NCBI RefSeq assembly: GCF_001043005.1
Contig: NZ_JYKZ01000005.1
Location: forward strand, 186,001-250,000
Direction of reading: 5' to 3'
Length of the DNA: 64,000 nucleotides
Source of the DNA: Pseudomonas psychrophila
Lineage (GTDB): Bacteria > Pseudomonadota > Gammaproteobacteria > Pseudomonadales > Pseudomonadaceae
Part shown: one piece after another, positions 9,004 to 18,700 of the stretch
Layout: every line of letters starts with the position of its first letter
How positions within the stretch are numbered: the first letter of the stretch is position 1
Program-made: the position numbers and the translations under genes
Notes under the pieces: generated by a model
What the model was told of the DNA's origin: nothing
Databases searched by the model: none
What the model saw: only the letters and a program-made list of their open reading frames with translations

Positions 9004-9343
9004 GTTTGTATCCTGAAAGGGTATAAGTGTGTTTCATCAAACTGCGGGGACTATGTTAGGTCGCCTTTGGGGGCCGGTCTTTGAGAATTGTCCCAAAGCA
9101 ATTTTCGTTGCGTATTGAATGGACTTGTTGCCGGATCATGTGTGAGCAGTTCTGCTCCGGGTGGTGTGCTTTTCAGCGGTCGCAGGTGAATGTTTTGAGA
9201 CAAGTCTTAAGGTTTATTGGAGAAGTATTCGTTACTGTGCCCAATACCGTGCCTGAAGCACCTCAAGATTTTATAAGTTCTACTGCTGCCCGCGTTGTTC
9301 GTTTTTAAAGGACGCGCGGTTAAACAGGAGATGGAGATAACAA
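9004..9343. promoter_or_regulatory. Divergent control region between fimbrial operon and regulators
   Basis: 340 bp without a convincing gene, serving both the leftward fimbrial operon and the rightward regulator block. An inverted repeat CTTTGGG (9065-9071) / CCCAAAG (9092-9098) lies 62 bp before the pilin start and could be a binding site for one of the LuxR-type regulators encoded nearby; this link is inference. No clear promoter hexamers can be assigned by eye. Confidence 0.4.
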
Positions 9344-10009
9344 ATGTTAAACCCGGTCAGAGTCGGGGTGCTGGATACGCATGAAATTGCGCGTTATGGC
9401 TTGTGTTTACACCTGCTCGAACAACCCGGCATTGCTGTTGTCGGCTCTTATGGGAATTGCGCCAACGTGATGCGTAGTGCCCGTGATAACGCATTCGACA
9501 TGTTGCTTTTTGGGCACTTGTCAGAAGGGGGCGACAGCGTGGCGCTCATCAGGACGCTCAGCATTGAGCAGCCATCACTGAGATTTCTGGTTTTGCTGGA
9601 TCAACCTCATCTGGCGACAGCCGTATTGCTCCTGGCATCTGGTGCACACGGTATCGTTTGCAAGACACAACCCCTTGATGACTATGTTGACGCGATTCGC
9701 AGCCTGGCGGCTGGAGCGTTTTACTTTTGCACCCGGCTGATTCCGCAAGCAATCCCGGATAAGCCGGTCGGTACCCATGCAAGCCATGTAGTTGTCACTC
9801 GGGATCGCCTGTTGAATAGCGCAATGTTGTCGCCACGAGAGCGCGAAATCCTGCATTTGTGTGCCGCCGGGTCGACGGTCACACAAATAGCTGCGGACTT
9901 TTCGCGAAGTATCAAAACCGTCAGTGCGCAAAAGCGTTCTGCCTACCGAAAGTTGGGCTTGAAAAGTGATCTTGATTTGTTCCGGCGTTTACCCCTGCAA
10001 TCTTCTTGA
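9344..10009 (+). CDS. LuxR-type response regulator with degenerate receiver domain
   Basis: 221-aa BvgA/RocA/RcsB-type regulator. The receiver domain (about 1-125) aligns with canonical ones, but the phosphoacceptor position is Gly (LLFGHLS where its neighbour has LVLDYQL). The second residue of the acidic pair is Thr (VLDTHE), and the switch Thr/Ser is Leu (LVLLDQP); only the Lys (VCKTQ) is kept. The C-terminal HTH is intact: LSPREREILHLCAAGSTV and KTVSAQKRSAYRKLG. It should bind DNA but is not expected to be phosphorylated in the usual way. It is first in the regulator block divergent from the fimbrial operon, and its stop overlaps the next reading frame. Confidence 0.9.
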   Translation: MLNPVRVGVLDTHEIARYGLCLHLLEQPGIAVVGSYGNCANVMRSARDNAFDMLLFGHLSEGGDSVALIRTLSIEQPSLRFLVLLDQPHLATAVLLLASGAHGIVCKTQPLDDYVDAIRSLAAGAFYFCTRLIPQAIPDKPVGTHASHVVVTRDRLLNSAMLSPREREILHLCAAGSTVTQIAADFSRSIKTVSAQKRSAYRKLGLKSDLDLFRRLPLQSS

Positions 10010-10017
10010 GCGCTTAT

Positions 10018-11256
10018 ATGCCGAGTGCAAGAGATCTCTTTAAAAGATTGCGCGTGCTGGTGCTGGAACATCACGACGTTCAGCGCGCGCTTACCGTCAA
10101 AACATTGCTCGGGATCGGAAGCATTGATGTGTTGCAGGCGGCTGACGGGCAGGGCGCCCTGGCATTGCTGCAACGGCATGGAGGTGTTGATATCGCGTTA
10201 TGTGACATACAGACATTGGTAGTGGATGGGTTGGCGTTTTTGAGCTGTGTCAGTGAGGCGAGACTGGTCAGCGGGGTGATTATCTGTAGTGCGATGCCCG
10301 GTGAGTTGGTTCATGCCGTGGAGCAGATCGTAAGGCTTCAGGGGTTGGAGTTGTTGGGTCATGCAGGCAAGCCGGCGCTGGCGCAGGTGCTTAATCCCTT
10401 GTTGCAGGCGTACCGAGCCAATAGTCGCCCCCGTATTGCACGGCCCAGTGTTGCGCCAGATCAGCCGGGCGCAGAGGAAATACACAGGGGGATTAACCGG
10501 CAAGAATTCTGTGCCTGGTTCCAGCCCAAGTTCCACCTGAGCAACGGATTGATCCAGGGTGCAGAAGTGTTGCTCAGATGGCAGCGGTCACCGGGTGAAG
10601 TGTGGTCGCCCGCTACATTTCTCCCCGCTGTAGAGCAGTACGGTCTGCTAGATACAATTTTCTTCAGCTTGTTTGAACAAGGACTGCGTTTGCAGCGACA
10701 CATGTGTTCTGCTGGCAATGGGTTCAAACTTGCGTTCAATCTGGAGGCATCTCAGTTGGCATGCCCGCACTTCGTTGATCGAATACGGGACATGCTGTCC
10801 GCGCACGGCGCATCGCCCGCAAGCGTGACGTTTGAGCTGACTGAAACCGGTCTGTTGCAAGCCCCCGGCATGTGCATTACCAACATGGTCCGGCTGCGCA
10901 TGCTGGGTTGCGATTTGTCGATTGATGACTTCGGAGTGGGTTACTCCTCGCTTGAGCGTCTGTGCCAGTTGCCTTTCAACGAGGTCAAACTGGATGCCGG
11001 TTTTATCCGGGACTTTAAGCAGCCACGCTCTGGCGCGGTGATCAGCGCTGTTTTGGGATTGGCGCGTGGGTTGAACATGAGAGTAGTTGCCGAAGGCATT
11101 GAAACCATCGAGCAGCTACGCTCCCTGCAAAGCTTGGGCTGTCATCTTGGGCAAGGTTATTTGTATGCCCGGCCGATGAGCGAGGCCCACATGACAAACT
11201 GGGCTTTTACGGGCGATCCAGCGCTATGGCGAACTGCCGTGTCTCCCGCAGGGTGA
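10018..11256 (+). CDS. EAL-domain response regulator (RocR/PvrR-like c-di-GMP phosphodiesterase)
   Basis: 412-aa protein: a receiver (about 1-120, phosphoacceptor in ALCDIQT) and an EAL phosphodiesterase domain (about 155-400). Catalytic residues of the RocR/EAL family are visible: the E of the signature (here AEVLLRW, so EVL in place of EAL), N in FNLEAS, E in FELTETG, DD in SIDDFGVGYSS, K in VKLDAGFI, and E in AEGIE. It should be active and lower c-di-GMP, which usually represses fimbriae and biofilm. The second acidic-pair residue is His (LEHHD). ATG 10018 is preferred over an overlapping TTG at 10006. It resembles RocR and PvrR, which regulate cup fimbriae in P. aeruginosa. Confidence 0.9.
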   Translation: MPSARDLFKRLRVLVLEHHDVQRALTVKTLLGIGSIDVLQAADGQGALALLQRHGGVDIALCDIQTLVVDGLAFLSCVSEARLVSGVIICSAMPGELVHAVEQIVRLQGLELLGHAGKPALAQVLNPLLQAYRANSRPRIARPSVAPDQPGAEEIHRGINRQEFCAWFQPKFHLSNGLIQGAEVLLRWQRSPGEVWSPATFLPAVEQYGLLDTIFFSLFEQGLRLQRHMCSAGNGFKLAFNLEASQLACPHFVDRIRDMLSAHGASPASVTFELTETGLLQAPGMCITNMVRLRMLGCDLSIDDFGVGYSSLERLCQLPFNEVKLDAGFIRDFKQPRSGAVISAVLGLARGLNMRVVAEGIETIEQLRSLQSLGCHLGQGYLYARPMSEAHMTNWAFTGDPALWRTAVSPAG

Positions 11257-11378
11257 TGTGCCTGGACGGTCTTGCCTGTGTGGTTTTGAGACAACGACCT
11301 ATATCCATTGTCTGGTAGATCATTCAGAATTTTCTCATTGATTTGATGATCTGAAACTGCTTTTGCCGGAGACAAAGA

Positions 11379-12077
11379 ATGCAATGGTCTGTTGTCACAC
11401 CCTTACGTGTTGCCGTGCTCGATGATCATTCTCTTATTCGGCTGGCCTTGAACTCGCGATTGAGCCGGGAGGCGGACTTTTCGGTGGTTGGGGTATTCAG
11501 CGCCAGCGCCGAGTTGATTTCGGCCCTGCGCGAGCTGACGATCGATCTGTTGGTCCTGGATTATCAATTGCACGAAGGCGAACTCGACGGCTTGAATCTG
11601 ATCAGGATGCTGCGCAAGCAGTACCCGAAAATGCTTATTCTGATTTCTTCCTCTTCGGAAAAGCCTGCCATCGTCAATCTCGCCATCGGCGCAGGCGCCA
11701 ACGGGTTTCTGGGCAAGTCCCAGCCGGTTGAGGATCTGACCGTGGCCATTCGTACCGTTGCTTCGGGGCAGCTGTATCTCTCCTCGATGATGGCCTTTAA
11801 GCTGGATAAAAAGCCGGTGTCCGGCCAGGAGCGTACGAGCGCAAATGGCGATGATCCATCTGGCGATACCTTGTTAGTCAGCAACGTTGCGCTTTCCCCC
11901 AAAGAGCGCGAGGTCCTGCGTTGCTGCCTGGAAGGGTTGCAGGTCTCGCAGATTGCGCTGAAGTTCATGCGCAGCAGGAAAACCATCAGCGGGCAAAAAC
12001 ACTCTGCTTACAAAAAATTGGGTATACGCACCGATGTTGAGCTGTTCAGGTTGCAGCACAACCTTGATCAGCCGTGA
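11379..12077 (+). CDS. LuxR-type response regulator (RocA/RcsB-like)
   Basis: 232-aa regulator with an intact receiver: the DD pair in VLDDHS, phosphoacceptor Asp in LVLDYQLHE, Ser in LISSSSE, Lys in LGKSQP. The C-terminal HTH reads LSPKEREVLRCCLEGLQVSQ, then RKTISGQKHSAYKKLG. It shares the unusual QK-x-SAY-x-KLG end with the degenerate regulator at 9344, so the two are likely paralogues. Its stop overlaps a GTG reading into the next kinase gene. It is the expected phosphoryl target of the adjacent BvgS-like kinase and a probable activator of the fimbrial operon (inference from the Roc and Rcs systems). Confidence 0.92.
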   Translation: MQWSVVTPLRVAVLDDHSLIRLALNSRLSREADFSVVGVFSASAELISALRELTIDLLVLDYQLHEGELDGLNLIRMLRKQYPKMLILISSSSEKPAIVNLAIGAGANGFLGKSQPVEDLTVAIRTVASGQLYLSSMMAFKLDKKPVSGQERTSANGDDPSGDTLLVSNVALSPKEREVLRCCLEGLQVSQIALKFMRSRKTISGQKHSAYKKLGIRTDVELFRLQHNLDQP

Positions 12078-12109
12078 TCGCACCCTGGTTGATATTCAAA
12101 GGCGTTGTC

Positions 12110-15100
12110 ATGGGGTTTGTTGCATCACCAGCCTGTGCAGTTCGACGTGTAGTGGTAATCGTCGTGTGGCTACTTCTTCCATTTGATTTGTTGCATGCAA
12201 CAACCGTGGATAGTCCATTACGGCTATTGGTGCGTCCTCAGTGCACAAGCATGCAAGTCGCACTTTCCAATGACGACTGGCAGTGGCTCAGGAACAAGCG
12301 CTCCCTGGTCCTGGGTGTCGCCCAACCGGATTTCCCGCCCTTTGAAATGACGGCCAGTTCTCCGTATTTCGAAGGCATCACTGCTGACGTAGCGTGCTTT
12401 CTGGAGCAGACCCTTCACGTCAACCTCAAGCTTAAGCGCTTTGCTGATCGCGGCCATGCGCTGGCTGCACTTGAGCAAGGCGAGATAGATATGCTGGGCA
12501 GCGCCAACGGTTTTGAAGTCAGCGCCGCACATGCACTTCTCAGCAACCCTTATGTGCAGGATCAGTCCGCGTTGTTTGTCCGTAACGACGATCAGCAACC
12601 GTTGCCGACCAGCCTGGCTGGCAAGCGCATAGCAATAGCCGAGGACTACTTGCCGCTCGAGCAACTGGCAAGATTGTATCCCGGCGCCCTGTTTGTGCCT
12701 TATGCATCACGGGATCTGGCCTTGGCTGCCCTGGCGTTCGGCGGTCTTGACGGTTACCTGGGAGACGGGTTGTCGAGTCACTATCTGATCAACTTGAGTT
12801 ATTTCAACTATGTGCGACTTGAGCGTTTTGTCGATATGCCAAGTGCCGGCTTCGGGTTTGCCATCCGGCGTGGCAATCATCGACTGAAAGCTGTCCTGGA
12901 CAGTGCGATCAACGCCATCGACAAAAATAGCCTGCACCAGATCGTCAAGCGCTGGTCCGGTGGCGGGGCCATGCTGTCGCCCCGGAAAATTGACCTGTCT
13001 ACCCATGAGCAACGCTGGATTGAGCAGCATCCGGTTGTGCGTTATGTGGTGAATGATGACTTGGCGCCTTATGCCTTCTTTGATGCCGAGGGGCGATTCA
13101 GTGGCATGAGTTCAGAGCTGCTGGAGTTGATCCACAGGCGAACTGGGCTGCGATTTGAAGCGGTTCGCACCGACAGTTTCGCCAACCTCATCAGTTCTCT
13201 GTCGGATGGCACAGCGGATTTAACCCTGGCCGCGCACACGCCTGAGCGCGAGAGCAGCCTGAGGTTCAGCAGGGCCTTTATTTTCAGTTCGTTCGTTATT
13301 GTCACCCCTGACGTGGAGCAAGCACCTTCGAGCCTTGATGCGCTGCGTGGAAAACGTCTGGCGGTGCCGATCATGGCGGCCGAACGCGCAGTGCTGAGTA
13401 CGTACCCGGACATCGAAATCATTGACTCAACCACCATCCTAGAGTCTCTGGCCATGGTTGCCGATGGTCGGGCAGATGCGACGTTTGCCACGCTGCATGG
13501 TGCCCGTTACTACATTCAGCATCTGTACCCAGGCAAGTTGCGCATCAGCAATATTCTGCAGGGCGAGTACGGGGCATTGGCGTTTGCAGCCCAGCGGGGC
13601 GAGACCGAACTGATCTCCATTATCGACAAGGCGCTGCTGAGTATCGCACCGGATGAAATCAACAGTGTGCTCAATCGCTGGCGGCCGGTTGCCGTGTTTG
13701 AGGTCATGAAATGGAGGGACTACCAAACCCTCATTTACCAGATGGCTGGCGTCGCCTTCCTGTTCATTCTTTGCTCCCTGGTCTGGAATATTTACATCCG
13801 CCGCCAGATTCGCGAGCGCAGGCGGGCGCAATTGGCCCTCGGTGATCAGTTGACGTTCATGGAGGCGCTGATCAACGGCACCCCGCATCCGATCTATGTC
13901 CGTGACCGTCACGGCGCAATGGTGGCCTGCAATGCCCATTACCTGAAAACATTTTCTGTCACCCGTGAGGATGTGATCGGCAAAACGGCACTTCAAAGCG
14001 CCAAGCGCAACCGTGACGAGGCCATGCAGTTCCATGCCGGTTATATGCGGGTGATCGAGCAGGGCGAGCCATACGAGGTCGATCGCACACTGCATGTGGG
14101 TGACTCGACACTGATTATTTACCATTGGATTCAACCCTTTCATGACACCCGTGGGCATGTTCAGGGGGTTATTTGCGGCTGGATCGATATCAGTGAGCGT
14201 CGTGAACTTATTGAGCAATTGCGTGCGGCCAAGCAGCAGGCGGACAACTCAAACAGGGCCAAGACCACCTTCCTGACGACCATGAGCCATGAGATTCGTA
14301 CCCCCATGAGCGCTGTGATCGGCATGCTCGAACTCGCACTGAAGCGGGCCGACCAGGGTGATTTTGATCGCGGGGCGATCGAGGTGGCCTACACCTCAGC
14401 CAAGGGCATGCTTGAACTGATCGGCGATATTCTGGATGTGGTACGCATTGAGTCAGGGCATGTCAGCCTTTCGCCCAGAAGGGCCAATCTGCGGGAGCTG
14501 GTCGAGTCGGTAGCGCGGGTGTTTGAAGGCCTGGCCAGACAGAAAAACCTGATCCTGAAACTTGAAATCGACGCCAGCGTCGGCGGTGATGTGCTGGTCG
14601 ACCCCATGCGCTTTCAGCAAGTGCTGTCCAACCTGTTGGGAAATGCGATCAAGTTCACGGACACTGGAGAAGTGCGCGTATTAATTCGTGCCGAGCACAG
14701 TGTTGATGAGCGCCTGCAGGTGTGCCTGACGGTGGAAGACACCGGTATTGGCATTGCCGCGCACGATCTGCAGCGATTATTCCAACCTTTCTCTCAAGCG
14801 GATCACGGCGTTTCCAGCAGAGGTGGAACGGGGCTTGGGCTGGCGATCTCGCGCTCATTGTGCGAGTTGATGGGGGGGAGACTTGAAATCAGCAGTGTCA
14901 TCGGGCAGGGCACAACACTTGAAGTATCGTTGTCATTTCACAAACTGGATGCTGTGACTGCCACGGTGACGCCCCGAGAGCAAGTTCTCGGGGTATCGCG
15001 TGCGATGAAAGTGTTGGTGGTAGATGACCAGTCGCCGAATCGTTTGCTTCTGGTCCAGCAGTTGACGTTTCTGGGGCAATCGGCAAGCGCTGCCGAGGAC

Positions 15101-15772
15101 GGTGTGGTTGCGCTGCAGCTTTGGCGGGCCGGGCATTTCGATATGGTTATCACTGACTGCAACATGCCGTTGATGAGTGGCTACGATCTGGCTCAACAGA
15201 TCCGTCAGGATGAGGTTCAGCGGGGAATGGGGGCTTGTTGGGTGGTGGGTTTGACCGCCAACGCCCAGCCAGAGGAGAAGGCCAGATGCCTGAGGGCAGG
15301 AATGAATGACTGCTTGTTCAAACCCCTGAACTTGAAAGCCTTGTCGATGCTTTTATCGGGCTGGCAAGCCCCATTGGCCGACGGTTTTGCTTCAGAGAAT
15401 CAAGCTGGAGTGTGTGCCGATCAGGCATCCATCACGGCGAGTCTGCATACATTGACGGGCGGTGTTCACGAGGCCACCACCGTGTTGATTCATGAGGCGC
15501 TGAACAGTTTCGAGAGAGACAGTGCAGAGCTTGGCGAAATGCTGGCAAGGGATGAAATGGCGTCGTTTTCAGGCCTGGCCCATCGTATCAAGGGGGCAGC
15601 GCTGCTCGTGGCCGACCCGGTAGTTGTCAGATACTGCGACATGCTGGAGCAGGCCTGCAGTGTTTCGCAGGTTGTGCCAGAGCATGTGCTTCAGTGCGCC
15701 AGATTGCTTGAACAGGCGCTGGCAAAACTGCACAGTAACCTGCTTGAAGCCGCTCGGGCGCGAAGCCATTGA
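12110..15772 (+). CDS. BvgS/RocS-like unorthodox hybrid sensor histidine kinase with PAS
   Basis: 1220-aa inner membrane kinase. Order: signal segment (VVVIVVWLLLPFDLLHA), two periplasmic SBP_bac_3 Venus-flytrap domains (about 50-295 and 300-545), a membrane segment (GVAFLFILCSLVWNIYI), PAS (TPHPIYVRDRHGAMVACN), HisKA (TMSHEIRTPMSAVIGM, His near 726), HATPase (NLLGNAIKF, EDTGIGI, GGTGLGL), a receiver (ITDCNMPLMSG, Asp near 1014) and HPt (HRIKGAALL, His near 1156). All phosphorelay residues are present. ATG 12110 is chosen for the AAAGG eight bases upstream; a GTG at 12074 overlapping the previous stop is an alternative. Confidence 0.92.
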   Translation: MGFVASPACAVRRVVVIVVWLLLPFDLLHATTVDSPLRLLVRPQCTSMQVALSNDDWQWLRNKRSLVLGVAQPDFPPFEMTASSPYFEGITADVACFLEQTLHVNLKLKRFADRGHALAALEQGEIDMLGSANGFEVSAAHALLSNPYVQDQSALFVRNDDQQPLPTSLAGKRIAIAEDYLPLEQLARLYPGALFVPYASRDLALAALAFGGLDGYLGDGLSSHYLINLSYFNYVRLERFVDMPSAGFGFAIRRGNHRLKAVLDSAINAIDKNSLHQIVKRWSGGGAMLSPRKIDLSTHEQRWIEQHPVVRYVVNDDLAPYAFFDAEGRFSGMSSELLELIHRRTGLRFEAVRTDSFANLISSLSDGTADLTLAAHTPERESSLRFSRAFIFSSFVIVTPDVEQAPSSLDALRGKRLAVPIMAAERAVLSTYPDIEIIDSTTILESLAMVADGRADATFATLHGARYYIQHLYPGKLRISNILQGEYGALAFAAQRGETELISIIDKALLSIAPDEINSVLNRWRPVAVFEVMKWRDYQTLIYQMAGVAFLFILCSLVWNIYIRRQIRERRRAQLALGDQLTFMEALINGTPHPIYVRDRHGAMVACNAHYLKTFSVTREDVIGKTALQSAKRNRDEAMQFHAGYMRVIEQGEPYEVDRTLHVGDSTLIIYHWIQPFHDTRGHVQGVICGWIDISERRELIEQLRAAKQQADNSNRAKTTFLTTMSHEIRTPMSAVIGMLELALKRADQGDFDRGAIEVAYTSAKGMLELIGDILDVVRIESGHVSLSPRRANLRELVESVARVFEGLARQKNLILKLEIDASVGGDVLVDPMRFQQVLSNLLGNAIKFTDTGEVRVLIRAEHSVDERLQVCLTVEDTGIGIAAHDLQRLFQPFSQADHGVSSRGGTGLGLAISRSLCELMGGRLEISSVIGQGTTLEVSLSFHKLDAVTATVTPREQVLGVSRAMKVLVVDDQSPNRLLLVQQLTFLGQSASAAEDGVVALQLWRAGHFDMVITDCNMPLMSGYDLAQQIRQDEVQRGMGACWVVGLTANAQPEEKARCLRAGMNDCLFKPLNLKALSMLLSGWQAPLADGFASENQAGVCADQASITASLHTLTGGVHEATTVLIHEALNSFERDSAELGEMLARDEMASFSGLAHRIKGAALLVADPVVVRYCDMLEQACSVSQVVPEHVLQCARLLEQALAKLHSNLLEAARARSH

Positions 15773-18700
15773 TCAGGCTGTTTGCAGCGACATATTGATA
15801 TCGTTGAGCGCCTGGATCAGAACCTTTGCGGCCTGACGAATTGCATCAGGTCCGTCATGGCTGGCCGTCAGCTCCTCAAATGTGACGCACAGCAGCAGCA
15901 AGCTCTGGGAGTTGAGCACGTAGGCGGTGCCTTTGAGCTTGTGGGCAATACGCGCCAGTGCTTCGTAGTCGTTTAGGCTCAGGGACTTGTTCAGCGCCAG
16001 CAGTTCTTCATTGTTACTGGTGATAACGTGTTCAGCGATCTCAAGCTGTACCTCTTTTGCACGGTCGGTTTGTGCCTGCGCCTGATCGTTGTTACCGCGG
16101 TTGAGTGTTGGAATAAACCGGTTCAAGCCGGCCAGGTCGACGGGTTTGGCGAGCGCTTCGTCCATGCCGCAACTCAGGCAATATTCGAGCGCTTCGCGCT
16201 GCGCATCGGCGCTGATGCCGATGATCATGCAAGGCTCGACGCCAAGGCTGGACTCAAGTTCTCGTATGGCACGGGTCATTTCATAGCCGTTGGTGTGCGG
16301 CATGTTGCAGTCGGTCAACACGATGTCGATGTCGTGTTTTTGCCACAGCGCAATGCCTTCCTGCCCGTTGCTGGCAGTGATCCCATGGTGGCCCAGATAG
16401 CTGATTTGCTGTTCAAGCAGGTACTGGCTCGGAAGGTGGTCTTCCACTATCAGTATGTTCAGTGGCAGGTCTATGGCTGCGGGTGTCTGTTTCTGGATCG
16501 GGCTGATCTGTGTGCTGTCAGCGCTCACACGCTCGAAGCGGGCGTTGAAAATCATTGAGGTGCCCACCCCCGGCTCGCTCTCGACCCGCAGACTGGCCCC
16601 CATCAACTGACTGAGCACCTGGCTGATCGACAAACCGAGACTGGCACCGGTGTTGAGGTTGTTCACAGCGCTGTCGAGCTCAAAGAAAGGGGTAAACACC
16701 TTGTCGATTTGTGATGCAGCGATACCTTTGCCGGTGTCAGTGACGCTCAGTTGCAAGTGCACGGTGTGCTCGTCAACGTCTTCGCCTTGGCAACTGATCA
16801 CGATGCCGCCTTTGTCCGTGAACTTGATTGCGTTGCTCAAGAGGTTGGACAGTATCTGTTTGAACTTGAGCTCATCGATCCACAACCGCTCTTCAGCCGT
16901 TTGATCCAGCTCCAGGCGGATACTGAGGTGCTTCTGGCGCGCCAGACCTGCAAATACATTGGCCACTGATTCAATCAACTGCTTGAGCGAGGAGATTTGT
17001 GGACGCAAGGTCAGTGTGCCTGACTCGATTGTGGAAATGTCGAGGATCTCGCCAATCAGCCCCAACAGGTTATGGGCCGACTCATAAGCGATATGTACGG
17101 ACCGGGTGTTGAGCGTGGGGTCGGCCTTGCGGGTCAATACCAGCTCCAGCATGCCGATAATGGCGTTCAACGGTGTGCGGATTTCATGGCTCATGGTCGC
17201 CAGAAATACGGTCTTGCTGCGGTTGGCCTTTTCCGCAGCTTCTTTGGTGGTCTGCAGTTCGTCAAGAATGAGCTGGCGCTGATGCAGGTCGTGCTGTTTG
17301 CGGATGATCCGCCGCCGTTGAGCGATGATCAGCAGCCCCGCCACCAAGAGCAGTGCGCACAGCACCCCCAGGGTCTGCCATGTGGTCGAAGCCAGCCCCT
17401 CCCAATGCTTGTCGTCAGTCGCGGCGTTGGCTCGCCAGCGCCCGGTAATCTGCAAGGTCTCTGCTGGGGTTATCTCAGCCAGGGCCTTGTCGAGGATCGA
17501 CATCAGCAAAGGATCTTGCCCCGGTGCTGCAAACAGTATTTGTGCATCATGATAGTCAATCAGGCCGTTGACCTTGAGGGTGTCCTCATATTTATAGGAC
17601 AGGTAGTAGCGCGCCATGTTGGCCGGTACCAATGAGAAGTCCGCCTTGCCATCGCGCACCCGATTCAGTGCATCGGCAGTTGTGGCCGTTTCTATCACGC
17701 GCAGGTTGGGGTAGTTGCGCAGCCACTCGGGTGACAGTTGGCGTTTTGCAACGGCCAGTACGGCGGCCGTCTGCGTGTTCAGAGAGGTCAATGCACCGTC
17801 TTCATGCCGAGTGATGATCAGATAGGGGGCTGTCACGAAAGGTCGGCTAAACAGATAAGCATCCGCTGTAGCACTGTCTTGGAACAAAACGCCAAGGTCG
17901 GCCTTCCCCTGGCTCAACAGGTCCTGGGCATCGCCCAGTGAACTGACACGATTGATCTCAAAGCGCATGCCGGTTTTACGCCTTACGATGTCCAGAAGTT
18001 CTGAGGCAATGCCGTTGAATCGACCCTGCTTGTCAAAAAAGCTGTAAGGGGCCAAATCCTCACTGACGACCAGCCTCACAACGTCTGCCTTGTCGAGCCA
18101 GGCTTGCTCGGACTCACTGAGGCGTTGACGAAAACTGCTCAAATCGCATGTCTCGGTCTCACTCCAGGTGCGCATAGCGTTAGCCAGATTGCACCGCGAT
18201 AGGCCGCCTAGCGCTTGATCGAGCAGGGATCCGAGTATTTTACTGGAGGCACTGTAGGCAAAACCCACCGGAATTTCCGGCAGCCGGGCGCTCTGATTGA
18301 CCACCATCTGGTTGCTGAATAATTGGGATGACAAGTAACGGGTGGAGAAGGTATCGCCCAGATAGGCTTGAGATTGTCCTTTCAGGACCTCTGACATTGC
18401 GTCGCGCCGTGACCGATAGCGGGTAATGTCTGCCTGTCCGCCTGACTGCCTGTACAGCGCAATTAGCTGTTCATCGACGCCGGCAAACTGCATTGCATTC
18501 GCCTGCATATCGAAGTCGCGCAGGTCTCCGGCCTCGGTAAACACAGCCAGCTCGGTGAAGGCATAGGGTGGGCTCAATTGCACTTGATAGTGTCTGGCAT
18601 CAGCGTCTGTCGCGACAGCCACCAAGTCGATCTGACCTTCGCGCAAGGCCTCGTATAGTGCTTGAGTTGTAGCGAAGCGACGCAGGGTCAAGTCCATCGA

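Noticed and set aside
9558..9931. Minus-strand frames within the first regulator
   Set aside because: Antisense shadows of a gene with a clear HTH.
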